The notes under the pieces were generated by a model, which did no database searches, was not told the DNA's origin, and saw only the letters and a program-made list of their open reading frames with translations. A program made the translations under genes and the position numbers. Below are positions 43,449 to 54,251 of a DNA stretch of 64,000 nucleotides, piece by piece (position 1 is the first letter of the stretch; each line of letters starts with the position of its first letter). Source of the stretch: Pseudomonas fluorescens (GTDB taxonomy: Bacteria; Pseudomonadota; Gammaproteobacteria; Pseudomonadales; Pseudomonadaceae). Location of the stretch: assembly GCF_001708445.1 (NCBI RefSeq), contig NZ_CP015637.1, forward strand, positions 496,001-560,000, written 5' to 3'.

Positions 43449-44620
43449 GGCAGCAGTTGCTCCCAGGCGGGTTGGCCGATGGCGGGCTTGGGCAGGTAGG
43501 GAAGCGGGGTGGCCGGGCCTGGGTGGATACCGTCGCGCTCCAGGGCGTGGATCACTCGATCGGCGAAGTCCGGCGCCAGGGCCAGTTTGGTCGGCCAGCC
43601 CACCAGCAGGTGGCCTTCTTCGGCGAGGAAGGCGTTGTCGGGGCGGCTCAGGCCCGATTGCAGCGGCTCGGCGCGGTCGACGCGCAGGGTGGCCCACTGG
43701 GTCTGGCTCATGTCGATCCACGGCAGCAAATGCGCCAGCTCTTTCTGGGCCGTGGCGATTTGCTCTTCAGGCGTGCGCGCCACGCCATCGGCCTCGGCAA
43801 TTTCGCCGCCCAGGTACCAGACCCAATTGCCATCGGCGGCCGGGTGGGTGGTGACGGTAACGCGCGGCTTGGTACCGCCGCCCAGGCAGTGGGCGTACAG
43901 CGGCTTCAACCCTGGGCCTTTGGCGATGATCATGTGCAACGGGCGTGTCTGCATGGCCGGCTGGCTCAGGCCCAGGGCCGCCAGCAACTCTGCAGTGCCG
44001 CCGCCGGCACTCAATACGATGCGCTGGGCGCGGATCTCGCGGCCATCGACTTTCAAGCCGATCAATGTGTCGCCATCGCGCAGCGGTTCGATGTGTTGCC
44101 CGGCGAGCAAGCCATCACCGGCCAGTTGCGCCAGGCGTTCGATCAGGCTGGGAACATCGATGACCAATTCCGCCAGGCGATAGACCTTGCCCTTGAAACG
44201 GCGGTCTTGCAGGGCCAGCGGCAGATCGTCGCCCTTGACCTGGTCGACACGGCCGCGCACGGCCTTGCTGGCGAAAAAGCTGGTGAGGTTGCCGGCGAGT
44301 GTGCCAGGGGACCAGAGGTAATGGGCTTCAGACAGCAGGCGCACGCCGGACAAGTCCAGCTCGCCGTTGCCCGCGAGCGCTTCGCGCCAGCGGCGCGGCA
44401 TATCGGAAATCGCCTCGGAGGCGCCGGTGAGGGCGCCGTGCAGGGCGTACTTGGCGCCGCCGTGAATGATCCCCTGAGACTTCACGCTCTGCCCGCCACC
44501 GAGGGTGGCGCTTTCCACCACCACCGTGGAAAAACCCTGGCGGCGCAGGCGCGCATTGAGCCAGAGGCCGGCAACCCCGGCGCCGACAATCAGAACGTCG
44601 GTGGAAATAACGGATGGCAT
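43445..44620 (-). CDS. FAD-dependent oxidoreductase (DAO family)
   Basis: A 391-residue flavoprotein. VLIVGAGVAGLWLNARLRRQG is the FAD-binding Rossmann motif, QGIIHGGAKYAL a conserved DAO segment, and IVLSAGGGTAELLA the second dinucleotide motif. I start at the ATG at 44620, with GAGG upstream; a TTG two codons earlier is possible. It corresponds to PA4991. As first gene of an operon with an aldo/keto reductase and a conserved protein it may act on a glycerol-like or amino substrate, but no specific reaction can be claimed. Confidence 0.87.
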   Translation of the reverse strand: MPSVISTDVLIVGAGVAGLWLNARLRRQGFSTVVVESATLGGGQSVKSQGIIHGGAKYALHGALTGASEAISDMPRRWREALAGNGELDLSGVRLLSEAHYLWSPGTLAGNLTSFFASKAVRGRVDQVKGDDLPLALQDRRFKGKVYRLAELVIDVPSLIERLAQLAGDGLLAGQHIEPLRDGDTLIGLKVDGREIRAQRIVLSAGGGTAELLAALGLSQPAMQTRPLHMIIAKGPGLKPLYAHCLGGGTKPRVTVTTHPAADGNWVWYLGGEIAEADGVARTPEEQIATAQKELAHLLPWIDMSQTQWATLRVDRAEPLQSGLSRPDNAFLAEEGHLLVGWPTKLALAPDFADRVIHALERDGIHPGPATPLPYLPKPAIGQPAWEQLLP

Positions 44621-44706
44621 GGGCAACCTCAGTGTTCAAATCAAGTTGCCAAGTATACAGACTCAACGGATCGATCTTTGCCCGGGATCAATATTGGCAG
44701 GGGATC

Positions 44707-45042
44707 TCAGTGGCCGGCGGTTTTCGAGAAGAGCTGAATCACCACTACGCCCAACACGATCAAGCCCATCCCGAGCATTGCCGGCAGATCGAGCTTCTGG
44801 CCATAGATGAACAGCGCGGCAATGCTGACCATCACAATGCCCATCCCGGCCCAAACCGCGTAGGCCACACCCACGGGGACGGTACGCACCACCAGGGTCA
44901 GCATCCAGAAGGCCACGCCGTAGCCCACGATCACCAGCAACAGCGGGATAGGGGTGCTCCAGCCCTTGATGGCTTTCATGGACACGGTGGCGATCACTTC
45001 CGAGCAGATGGCAATGGCCAGGTAGTAGTAGGCAGGGTTCAT
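44707..45042 (-). CDS. Small multidrug resistance (SMR) transporter, EmrE type
   Basis: A 111-residue four-helix proton antiporter for cationic compounds. Glu15 in AICSEVIAT is the essential carboxylate of the family, AYAVWAGMG follows in helix 3, and Gly-rich segments mark helix packing. GAGGA lies 8 bases before the ATG. It is divergent from a LysR regulator gene, with a candidate promoter and an inverted repeat in the spacer, so induction by the regulator is likely. The position matches PA4990. Guanidinium exporters of the same family cannot be excluded. Confidence 0.93.
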   Translation of the reverse strand: MNPAYYYLAIAICSEVIATVSMKAIKGWSTPIPLLLVIVGYGVAFWMLTLVVRTVPVGVAYAVWAGMGIVMVSIAALFIYGQKLDLPAMLGMGLIVLGVVVIQLFSKTAGH

Positions 45043-45082
45043 GGGTAGATCCTCGGTGTAGAGCGCACTTGATGATGTCGGT

Positions 45083-45110
45083 ATTTTAGGGCTTCGCTAG
45101 ATGGGGTAAA
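45083..45110 (-). promoter_or_regulatory. Candidate promoter of the SMR gene
   Basis: On the minus strand TTTACC (45105-45110) is separated by 16 bases from TAAAAT (45083-45088). Transcription would start near 45076, about 34 bases before the ATG at 45042. The inverted repeat at 45117-45139 lies just upstream of the -35. Confidence 0.55.
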
Positions 45111-45116
45111 GTCATT

Positions 45117-45139
45117 ACCTATCTGGATTGGAGATAGGT
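45117..45139. promoter_or_regulatory. Candidate LysR-type operator
   Basis: ACCTATCT-GGATTGG-AGATAGGT is a perfect 8-bp inverted repeat with a 7-base spacer. It ends 6 bases before the LysR start codon and is centred about 52 bases upstream of the predicted SMR transcription start, the usual place for an activator site that also autoregulates. Confidence 0.6.
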
Positions 45140-45145
45140 TGAGCC

Positions 45146-46036
45146 ATGGGCGTGCAGTGGAATCTGGAGCAGATGCGCTTGTTTGTCAGGGTGGCCGAGC
45201 AGCGCTCGTTTTCGGCAGTGGCGCGGGAGCAGCGCAAGGCGCAGTCGGCGGTCAGCAATGGGATCGCCCTGCTGGAGGCGGACTTGGGCGTGAGCCTGTT
45301 CGAGCGCAGCAGTGGCCGCCAGCCGCGCCTGACCGAAGCCGGCACGGTGTTGCTCGAAGAAGCGAAGGAGGTCTTGCGCCAGTGCGAACGCCTCAATGGC
45401 CGCGCGATGTCGTTGATGCGTGGCGAGGAAGCTTGTCTGCGCCTGGCCCAGGATGAGGCGATGCTCTATCAGCCGGTTCTGGATAGTCTCGATGCCTTGG
45501 CCGGACGCTTTCCCAACCTGGAGGTGCAATTGTCCAGCGCGGCCCAGGGGGATGTCGCCCGCAAGCTGGTGGAGCGCAAGGCCGACCTGGGCATGCTGTT
45601 TTATCACGACCAGATCCCGGAAGCGTTGGAGCGGCGGGTGGTGGGCAGTGTGGAGATGGTCACGGTGTGCGGTCGCAACCATCCCCTGGCGGCGCAGGCA
45701 ACCGTGGACTGCCAGCGCCTGGCGCAATTTCGCCAGTTGCTGATGTCGACCCAGACCAGCGTCTATCCCGGCAGCGAGGCCGCCAGCCCGCAGGTGTGGC
45801 GTGCCGACAGCTTCTACGTGCTGGCCGAGTGGCTGACCCGTGGCCTGGGCTGGGCGTGGTTGCCCCGGCACGTGGTGCAGTACCCGTCGTACCAGAACCT
45901 GATGGTCGAACTGGACAGCGAATGGACGCCACCGGCGTTGGTGGTCGAGCTGGTGTGGCGCCGCGATGAGCCCCTCGGCCCCGCCGCGCGCTTTCTCGCC
46001 GAACGTTTTGCCGAGTGCTTGCAGGCGATCGACTGA
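45146..46036 (+). CDS. LysR family transcriptional regulator
   Basis: A 296-residue regulator. The N-terminal winged helix-turn-helix has FVRVAEQRSFSAVAREQRKAQSAVSNGIALLE; the rest is a periplasmic-binding-protein-like effector domain. It is divergent from the SMR transporter gene, the classic arrangement in which a LysR protein controls its neighbour. By position it corresponds to PA4989. Its inducer is unknown. waaA follows 23 bases later on the same strand. Confidence 0.92.
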   Translation: MGVQWNLEQMRLFVRVAEQRSFSAVAREQRKAQSAVSNGIALLEADLGVSLFERSSGRQPRLTEAGTVLLEEAKEVLRQCERLNGRAMSLMRGEEACLRLAQDEAMLYQPVLDSLDALAGRFPNLEVQLSSAAQGDVARKLVERKADLGMLFYHDQIPEALERRVVGSVEMVTVCGRNHPLAAQATVDCQRLAQFRQLLMSTQTSVYPGSEAASPQVWRADSFYVLAEWLTRGLGWAWLPRHVVQYPSYQNLMVELDSEWTPPALVVELVWRRDEPLGPAARFLAERFAECLQAID

Positions 46037-46059
46037 AAAAGCCGATAAACTCCGCCGCC

Positions 46060-47337
46060 ATGAATAGAACTCTCTACAGCTGTCTGTTTTACCTGGCGCT
46101 GCCGTTGGTGGCCTTACGTCTGTGGTTGCGTGCGCGCAAGGCGCCGGCCTATGCCCAACGCGTGGCCGAGCGGTTTTCCTATGGCTTGCCGGTGATGCAA
46201 CCCGACGGGATCTGGGTGCATGCCGTGTCGGTGGGGGAAAGCATCGCCGCCGCGCCGATGATTCGCGGGCTGTTGGCGCGTTATCCACAACTGCCCATCA
46301 CCGTCACCTGCATGACGCCCACCGGGTCCGAGCGCATCCAGGCGTTGTTCGCCAACGAGCCGCGCATCCAGCATTGCTACCTGCCTTACGATTTGCCCTG
46401 TGCGGCCAAGCGTTTTCTTGATCGCGTGCAGCCGAAGCTGGCCGTGATCATGGAAACCGAGCTGTGGCCCAACCATATCCATGCCTGCGCCCAACGCGGT
46501 ATTCCGGTGGCGCTGGCCAATGCGCGGTTATCGGCGCGTTCGGCCAAGGGGTATGCGCGTTTCGCCAAGCTGACGGCACCGATGCTGGCGCAGATGAGCC
46601 TGTTCGCCGTGCAGACGCACACCGAGGCCCAGCGGTTTCTCAGCCTGGGTGCGCGCCCCGAAACCGTGACGGTGACTGGCTCGATCAAGTTCGACCTGAC
46701 CGTCGACCCCCAATTGCCGGTGCGTGCCGCTGCCCTGCGCGAGCAGTGGGGTGCCACTGAGCGCCCGGTGTGGATCGCCGCCAGTACCCACGAAGGCGAA
46801 GATGAAGTGGTGCTCGCCGCCCATCGCCAACTGCTCGAAAGCTACCCCAACGCGTTGCTGATTCTGGTGCCGCGTCACCAGGAACGCTTCGGCCCGATGT
46901 TCGAGCTGTGTGGGCAACAGGGGTTTGCCACGGTGCGGCGCTCCAGCGGTGAGCCGGTCACCGCGCAGACCTCGGTGCTGCTCGGTGACACCATGGGCGA
47001 ATTGCTGTTTCTGTATGCCTTGGCCGACAGCGCTTTCGTCGGTGGCAGCCTGGTGGCGACCGGTGGGCATAATCCGCTGGAACCGGCGGCGCTGGCCAAG
47101 CCGGTGATCATGGGGCCCCACGTGTTCAACTTCCTCGAAATTACCGCGATGATGCGCGAAGCGGGTGCGTTGCGGGAGGTGGATGACGCCGAAGGGTTGG
47201 CCGAGGCCGTGCGGCAACTGTTCGAGCTGCCGCAGGACGCCCAGCGGATGGCGCAGGCGGGGCTTAAGGTGATGCAGGCCAACCAGGGCGCTTTGAAGCG
47301 ATTGTTGGATGGCCTTGATCGCCTGATAACTCACTGA
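46060..47337 (+). CDS. waaA: Kdo transferase WaaA
   Basis: Adds Kdo residues to lipid IVA at the cytosolic side of the inner membrane, the first step of core assembly. The 425-residue protein has an N-terminal membrane anchor (about 5-22), the HAVSVGESIAAAP segment with the catalytic Glu, and GGSLVATGGHNPLEPAAL of the Kdo-transferase GT-B fold. I start at the ATG at 46060; the start at 46015 lies within the lysR gene. A REPIN follows. Confidence 0.96.
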   Translation: MNRTLYSCLFYLALPLVALRLWLRARKAPAYAQRVAERFSYGLPVMQPDGIWVHAVSVGESIAAAPMIRGLLARYPQLPITVTCMTPTGSERIQALFANEPRIQHCYLPYDLPCAAKRFLDRVQPKLAVIMETELWPNHIHACAQRGIPVALANARLSARSAKGYARFAKLTAPMLAQMSLFAVQTHTEAQRFLSLGARPETVTVTGSIKFDLTVDPQLPVRAAALREQWGATERPVWIAASTHEGEDEVVLAAHRQLLESYPNALLILVPRHQERFGPMFELCGQQGFATVRRSSGEPVTAQTSVLLGDTMGELLFLYALADSAFVGGSLVATGGHNPLEPAALAKPVIMGPHVFNFLEITAMMREAGALREVDDAEGLAEAVRQLFELPQDAQRMAQAGLKVMQANQGALKRLLDGLDRLITH

Positions 47338-47354
47338 CGCACTGGCGAGCCAAA

Positions 47355-47443
47355 TGTGGAAGGGGGCTTGCCCCCGATGACGGAGTGTCAGTCAACATGA
47401 GTTCACCTGGTACACCGCTATCGGGGGCAAGCCCCCTCCCACA
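47355..47443. repeat. REPIN, 89 bp
   Basis: Paired REP arms, TGTGGAAGGGGGCTTGCCCC at the left and the complement ending CCCTCCCACA at the right, lie between the convergent waaA and opmH genes. The length is the same as the other intact REPIN at 5141. The left arm has one base change (GGAAG for GGGAG). Confidence 0.92.
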
Positions 47444-47460
47444 GGGTTTTTACGGTGTGT

Positions 47461-48900
47461 TCAATTACCTGGGCGGGCTTTCAACTGCTCGGCCGCCGCC
47501 TTGGCCAGGTCCGGCGGCAGGAAGTCCTTGTCCGGGTTGTAGTCGGCCTTGAGGTAGCGCGCCAGGTCCTGCAGGTCCCCTGGGTTCAACGTGCCCGCCG
47601 CCTGTTTCAGGCGCAGGTTGTCGAGGATGTAGTCATAGCGGCTGTTGTTGTAGTTGCGCACCGACGTGTAGAGCTGGCGCTGGGCGTCGAGCACGTCGAC
47701 GATATTGCGCGTACCCACCTGGTAACCGATTTCCGTGGCTTCCACCGCGCTCTGGTTGGAGATGATCGACTGGCGGCGTGCCTGGACCTGTTCCACATCG
47801 GTGTTCACTGCGCGGTGCAGGTTGCGCGTATTTTCCACCACCTGGCGGCGCAGGCCTTCGCGTTGCTGCTCGGTCTGGCCGAGGCGCGAATAGGATTCGC
47901 GCACTTGCGAGCTGGTCAAGCCGCCGCTGTAGAGCGGTATGTTCAGGCGCAGGCCAATGGTACGTTGCGAGACATCGCCACCATAAGGCGTGCCGAAGGC
48001 ATTCGGGTTACTGAAGCCCAGCGCGTCGTTATCGCCCTTTTCATACTGCGCCACGGCGTCCAGGGTGGGGGCGTGCCCGGCCTTGCGCTGCTTGAGCGTT
48101 TCCTCGGCGGCGGTCACCGCATAGTTGCTGGCAAGCAGGTTGAGGTTCTGGCGGCCGGCGGTCTCGACCCAGGCCTTGGCGTCGTTCGGCAGCGGCGGCA
48201 ACACCGGCAGCGTATGCACAATGCCCTGGATCGAATTGTATTGACGGTTGGTCAGGGTGATCAGCGCTTCGAAGGCGTCATCTACCTGGCGTTGCGCGAC
48301 GATCCGGTTGGCTCGCGCGGTGTCGTAGCTGGCCTGGGATTGCAGCACATCGGTTTTGTCCGACAGGCCCACGTCGAAGCGTTCGTTGGACTGGTCCAGT
48401 TGGCGCTTGAACGCATTTTCTTCGGCCTTGGTCGAGGCCAGGTTGTCCTGGGCACGCAGCACGGCGAAGTAGTTCTCGGCGCTTTGCAGAATCAGGTTCT
48501 GTTCGGTGGCCGAGAGTTGCAGCGCGGCCTGTTCGTTGACGGCTTCGGCGGCTTGCAACTGGAACCAGCGGTCGGCACGGAACAAGGGCTGGCTCAAGGT
48601 CGCGCGCCAGGAGTGGGCATCGCGGTTGGCGGTGGCGGCCGGGGTGTCGATCTGGGTGCGCACATTATTGATATCGGCACCGGCCGACAAATTCGGTAGC
48701 AGGCCGGCGCGGGCCTGGGGCACCACTTCTTTCTGTGCGCCATATTGGGCGCGGGCAGCGGCGAGGTCGGCGTTGTTGTCTACCGCCTCCTGATAGACGC
48801 TGACCAGGTCGGTTCTGGCGGACAAGGGCGCTTCAGCTGCCCAGACCATTCCATTGGTCGCACAAGACACGGCAAGAGCCAGTGAGAGTTTGCGCAGCAT
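47461..48900 (-). CDS. opmH: TolC family outer-membrane channel (OpmH-like)
   Basis: A 479-residue trimeric outer-membrane exit duct for type I secretion and efflux. A signal peptide of about 21 residues ends near VWAAEAP. Two repeated halves of helical-barrel and strand segments are visible, for example EEVV-like coils around QLDQSNERFDVGLSDKTDVL and the matching EIGYQVGTRNIVDVLDAQRQ in the second half. In P. aeruginosa the gene next to thiC is opmH (PA4974). No inner-membrane partner is adjacent, consistent with a TolC shared by several systems. Confidence 0.92.
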   Translation of the reverse strand: MLRKLSLALAVSCATNGMVWAAEAPLSARTDLVSVYQEAVDNNADLAAARAQYGAQKEVVPQARAGLLPNLSAGADINNVRTQIDTPAATANRDAHSWRATLSQPLFRADRWFQLQAAEAVNEQAALQLSATEQNLILQSAENYFAVLRAQDNLASTKAEENAFKRQLDQSNERFDVGLSDKTDVLQSQASYDTARANRIVAQRQVDDAFEALITLTNRQYNSIQGIVHTLPVLPPLPNDAKAWVETAGRQNLNLLASNYAVTAAEETLKQRKAGHAPTLDAVAQYEKGDNDALGFSNPNAFGTPYGGDVSQRTIGLRLNIPLYSGGLTSSQVRESYSRLGQTEQQREGLRRQVVENTRNLHRAVNTDVEQVQARRQSIISNQSAVEATEIGYQVGTRNIVDVLDAQRQLYTSVRNYNNSRYDYILDNLRLKQAAGTLNPGDLQDLARYLKADYNPDKDFLPPDLAKAAAEQLKARPGN

Positions 48901-49061
48901 GAGGCGATCCCTAGTGTGAATATTACGGCGATAATTTAGCGCCCAAGGCTAAAGCTGGCCATTCCTGGCGTCAAGCGTTGAGGCAGCATCCGAGTGTAGT
49001 GGCGCAACCACGGCACAACAATCCCGCAAATGCGCCATTCATCACGCTGAATGCACGGCTA

Positions 49062-49092
49062 TTGGCAATTTGCCCCCACCCTGGTCTAGACT
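49062..49092 (+). promoter_or_regulatory. Candidate promoter of thiC
   Basis: TTGGCA (49062-49067) is separated by 19 bases from TAGACT (49087-49092). Transcription would begin near 49099, immediately before the riboswitch. The spacing is a little long, so the call is moderate. Confidence 0.4.
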
Positions 49093-49100
49093 GGCCACGT

Positions 49101-51255
<2,155 letters not shown>

Positions 51256-51261
51256 TCCAGA

Positions 51262-51285
51262 GACGGCGGTGCCTGTACCGCCGTC
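51262..51285 (+). terminator. Stem-loop after thiC
   Basis: GACGGCGGT-GCCTGT-ACCGCCGTC is a perfect 9-bp stem with a 6-base loop, starting 7 bases after the thiC stop. No T run follows, so it may only attenuate read-through to cytX or stabilise the mRNA end. Confidence 0.5.
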
Positions 51286-51307
51286 ATCGGGGCGGTGCGA
51301 CGACTCG

Positions 51308-51396
51308 ACAAGCTCCCTCCCACATATTGACTGAGCCATACACAGTTTTTGTGTTCACAGCCGATCCAATGTGGGAGGGGGCTTGCCCCCGATTGC
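51308..51396. repeat. REP pair between thiC and cytX, outward orientation
   Basis: CAAGCTCCCTCCCACAT (51308-51324) and ATGTGGGAGGGGGCTTG (51369-51385) form an inverted pair in which the CCCACA ends face inward, the reverse of the other REPINs in the window. The left copy lacks part of the G/C core. As RNA it could form a stem-loop in the gap between the thiC and cytX genes. Confidence 0.7.
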
Positions 51397-51435
51397 AATC
51401 TCCCTGACAACAAGTGCCCCTCAGAGATAACACCC

Positions 51436-52725
51436 TTGAGCATTCAACCGAGTACCTATTCCCCGGACATCGCGGTCCCCGCTGACAAGCGCGTGTTCGG
51501 CGCCCGCGACCTGTTCTCCTTGTGGTTCTCCCTCGGCATCGGCCTGATGGTCCTGCAAACCGGCGCGTTGCTCGCGCCGGGCCTGGGGTTGTCCGGCGCA
51601 TTGCTGGCGATTTTTCTCGGCACGCTGGCCGGCGTGCTGTTGCTGGCCGCCGTCGGCGTGATCGGCAGCGACACCGGGCTGTCCGCCATGGCCGCCCTCA
51701 AGCTCAGCCTCGGTGCCAAGGGCGCCAGCCTGCCGGCGCTGTTGAACCTGCTGCAACTGATCGGCTGGGGTTCGTTTGAAATCATCGTCATGCGCGATGC
51801 CGCGAGCTTGTTGGGTGTGCGGGCTTTCAGCGACGCCAGCCTGCTGGCGAGCCCGTTGCTGTGGACGCTGTTTTTCGGTGGCCTGGCGACCCTGCTGGCC
51901 GTCAGCGGCCCGTTGACCTTCGTGCGGCAGATCTTGCGCAAGTGGGGGATCTGGCTGTTGCTCGGCGCGTGCCTGTGGCTGACTTGGAACCTCTTCGCCA
52001 AAGCCGACCTTGCCGCCCTCTGGGCCCAGGCCGGTGACGGATCGATGCCGTTTGCCGTGGGCTTTGATATTGCGATCGCCATGCCGTTGTCGTGGCTGCC
52101 GCTGATTGCCGATTATTCGCGCTTCGGCAAACGCGCCAAGAGCGTGTTCGGCGGTACGGCGCTGGGCTTCTTCATTGGCAACTTCTGGCTGATGAGCCTC
52201 GGCGTGGCCTACACCCTGGCCTTTGCGCCAAGCGGGGAGGTCAACGCACTGCTGCTGGCCTTGGCCGGGGCGGGCCTGGGCATTCCGCTGCTACTGATCC
52301 TATTGGATGAGTCGGAAAACGCCTTTGCCGATATTCATTCGGCGGCAGTGTCCAGCGGGATTCTATTGCGCTTGAAAGTCGAACACCTGGCGCTGGCGAT
52401 CGGCGTGCTCTGCACCTTGATCGCCTGCTTTGCGCCGTTGGCGCAGTACCAGAACTTCCTGCTGTTGATCGGTTCGGTATTCGCGCCGCTCTTTGGCGTG
52501 GTACTGGTCGATCATTTCATCCTGCGCCGCCGCGGCCAGGGCGCTGTGGCTTCGCTGCGTTGGCCGGCGTTGTTGGCGTGGCTGGGGGGCATTGCGACTT
52601 ACCATCTGCTCGCCAACCTGTATCCGGATGTCGGCGCGACCCTGCCGGCGCTGGTGCTGGCAGGGCTGTTGCAGTTCATCCTGGGCCGGGCCTTCAGCGG
52701 CGTACGGGCACCAGCTCAGGCTTGA
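51436..52725 (+). CDS. cytX: Putative hydroxymethylpyrimidine transporter CytX
   Basis: A 429-residue NCS1 family permease with about 12 membrane segments. It has the family N-terminus (RVFGARDLFSLWFSLGIGLMVLQTGA) and PLSWLPLIADYSRFGK. CytX imports HMP for thiamine salvage and is regularly found behind TPP riboswitches; its place after thiC supports this over cytosine uptake. I start at the TTG at 51436 (MSIQPSTYSPD), since earlier in-frame starts lie in the REP. Its last 32 bases overlap the convergent lipoprotein gene. Confidence 0.88.
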   Translation: MSIQPSTYSPDIAVPADKRVFGARDLFSLWFSLGIGLMVLQTGALLAPGLGLSGALLAIFLGTLAGVLLLAAVGVIGSDTGLSAMAALKLSLGAKGASLPALLNLLQLIGWGSFEIIVMRDAASLLGVRAFSDASLLASPLLWTLFFGGLATLLAVSGPLTFVRQILRKWGIWLLLGACLWLTWNLFAKADLAALWAQAGDGSMPFAVGFDIAIAMPLSWLPLIADYSRFGKRAKSVFGGTALGFFIGNFWLMSLGVAYTLAFAPSGEVNALLLALAGAGLGIPLLLILLDESENAFADIHSAAVSSGILLRLKVEHLALAIGVLCTLIACFAPLAQYQNFLLLIGSVFAPLFGVVLVDHFILRRRGQGAVASLRWPALLAWLGGIATYHLLANLYPDVGATLPALVLAGLLQFILGRAFSGVRAPAQA

Positions 52726-53440
52726 GGATGCCGTCCAGGCGCGAGTAGGGAATCTGCAACTCGACGTGGCCCAGGGCGTACGGCGCGATGGTGGTGGTAG
52801 GGTACTTGAGGGTCACGCCGCCGTAGGTCAGCGCCACGTTCGGGGTTTTCTGGAAGGGATAGCTTTTGACGAACTCCGGCTCCAGGCTCAGGCGCGTACT
52901 GATCAGCCAGCTGTTGTGGGCCACCTGAGCGGCTTTCCAGAATGCGTCTTCCTTGCCTGGCAGCAGCATGTCGGTCAACGTCAGGGCCTTTTGCTGCGGA
53001 CGCGAATAGTTGATGAACGCGCGGCCCGGTTCGCCGTGGGTGACGCCTTGGTCCAGGTAGCTGGACAACTCGATGATCACCAAGCCGTCATGCTGCTCGC
53101 GTACCTTGGCCTGCAAGTACATGTTGTTGCCGGGGGCGGCCGTCTGCAGGAATTGTTCGCTGTACGTCGCCAGGCTCGTCGGCAGCGGGTCGCTGGGCTT
53201 GGTACGGGTCATCTCCAGCAGGCGCTGTTCGATCAGCGCATCCAGCTTGGGTTCTTTGGCGAAGTGCACGGTGTCGATGTTCACCAGTGGGCAATCGGCG
53301 CTGGCGCAGCCCGGCTTGCTTTGTTCGCTGGCGTCACGGGTGGCTTCCAGCGGGGTACGATAGCTGGGTTGAAACAGGCTCTGGCAGGCGCCGAGGGTCA
53401 AGGCGATACAGGCCACGGAGGCGATTTTTAAAAGCGACAT
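52694..53440 (-). CDS. Lipoprotein with a DUF3298-like domain
   Basis: A 248-residue exported protein. The signal ends in the lipobox LTLGAC with Cys19 as the lipidation site. The body, with SQPQ-like NYSRPQQKALTLTDMLLPGKEDAFWKAA, resembles the RsiV/DUF3298 fold found in lysozyme-binding and peptidoglycan-associated proteins. It corresponds to PA4972 by position. The function is not established. Its 3' end overlaps that of cytX by 32 bases, so the two transcripts are antisense there. Confidence 0.8.
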   Translation of the reverse strand: MSLLKIASVACIALTLGACQSLFQPSYRTPLEATRDASEQSKPGCASADCPLVNIDTVHFAKEPKLDALIEQRLLEMTRTKPSDPLPTSLATYSEQFLQTAAPGNNMYLQAKVREQHDGLVIIELSSYLDQGVTHGEPGRAFINYSRPQQKALTLTDMLLPGKEDAFWKAAQVAHNSWLISTRLSLEPEFVKSYPFQKTPNVALTYGGVTLKYPTTTIAPYALGHVELQIPYSRLDGILKPELVPVRR

Positions 53441-53633
53441 GTATGTTCTTCGTCCGTCGATTAAGAGCGAAATTCGTGGACCTTCGACTACCGGCAGGCC
53501 AGTCAGTTCGCCACTAAGATTATTAGAGTGAGTTTGACGCCCGCCGTCTATCCCGGCAACTGGAAAGGGGCTGCACCTACGGGCAGGACCGCGTTAGGAT
53601 GGCGCGAATTGCACGGGCATAACGAGGAAGGAT

Positions 53634-54251
53634 ATGACGGACATCGCGAAATCGACGCCGAGCAAAATCGAAATTGTTCAGCGCGACAATGCTTACCAGG
53701 GCTTCTACAAACTCGATCGGGTGCAGTTGCGCCACGAAAAGTTCGACGGTGGCATGAGCCGGGTGATCAATCGCGAAGTTTTCGTGCGCCATGATGCCGT
53801 GTGCGTGCTGCCTTACGACCCGCAGCGCGATGAGGTGGTCTTGATCGAGCAGTTTCGCGTCGGCGCCATGGGCCGTACCGACAACCCGTGGCTGGTGGAA
53901 ATGGTCGCTGGCCTGATCGACAAGGATGAACAGCCGGAGGAGGTTGCACACCGCGAAGCCGAGGAGGAAGCTGGGCTGACATTCTCCTCGTTGTGGCCGA
54001 TCACCAAATATTTCCCGTCGCCGGGTGGCAGTACCGAATTTGTCCACTTGTACCTGGGCCGTTGCGACAGTGCGGGGGCGGGTGGCGTGCATGGATTGGA
54101 AGAAGAGGCAGAAGATATTCGTGTCACCACCTGGGCTTTCGAAGATGCCTTGCAAGCGGTGCGTGATGGCAGGATATCCAATGCGCCCAGCATTATTGCC
54201 CTGCAATGGTTAGCGCTCAATCGCGCGGAAGTGAGGGGGTTATGGCAGTAA
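53634..54251 (+). CDS. nudF: ADP-ribose diphosphatase (Nudix)
   Basis: A 205-residue Nudix hydrolase that cleaves ADP-ribose to AMP and ribose 5-phosphate. The Nudix box is complete: GLIDKDEQPEEVAHREAEEEAGL. The N-terminal domain-swapped strands and IEQFRVGAMGRTDNPWLVE match NudF/AspP. GAGGAAGGA precedes the ATG. The next gene overlaps its end by 10 bases. Confidence 0.93.
   Translation: MTDIAKSTPSKIEIVQRDNAYQGFYKLDRVQLRHEKFDGGMSRVINREVFVRHDAVCVLPYDPQRDEVVLIEQFRVGAMGRTDNPWLVEMVAGLIDKDEQPEEVAHREAEEEAGLTFSSLWPITKYFPSPGGSTEFVHLYLGRCDSAGAGGVHGLEEEAEDIRVTTWAFEDALQAVRDGRISNAPSIIALQWLALNRAEVRGLWQ

Noticed and set aside
43449..43721. N-terminal extension of the aldo/keto reductase by 91 residues.
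   Set aside because: It is Arg/Pro-rich, lies antiparallel in frame within the FAD oxidoreductase gene, and the ATG at 43448 gives the family start and an ATGA overlap.
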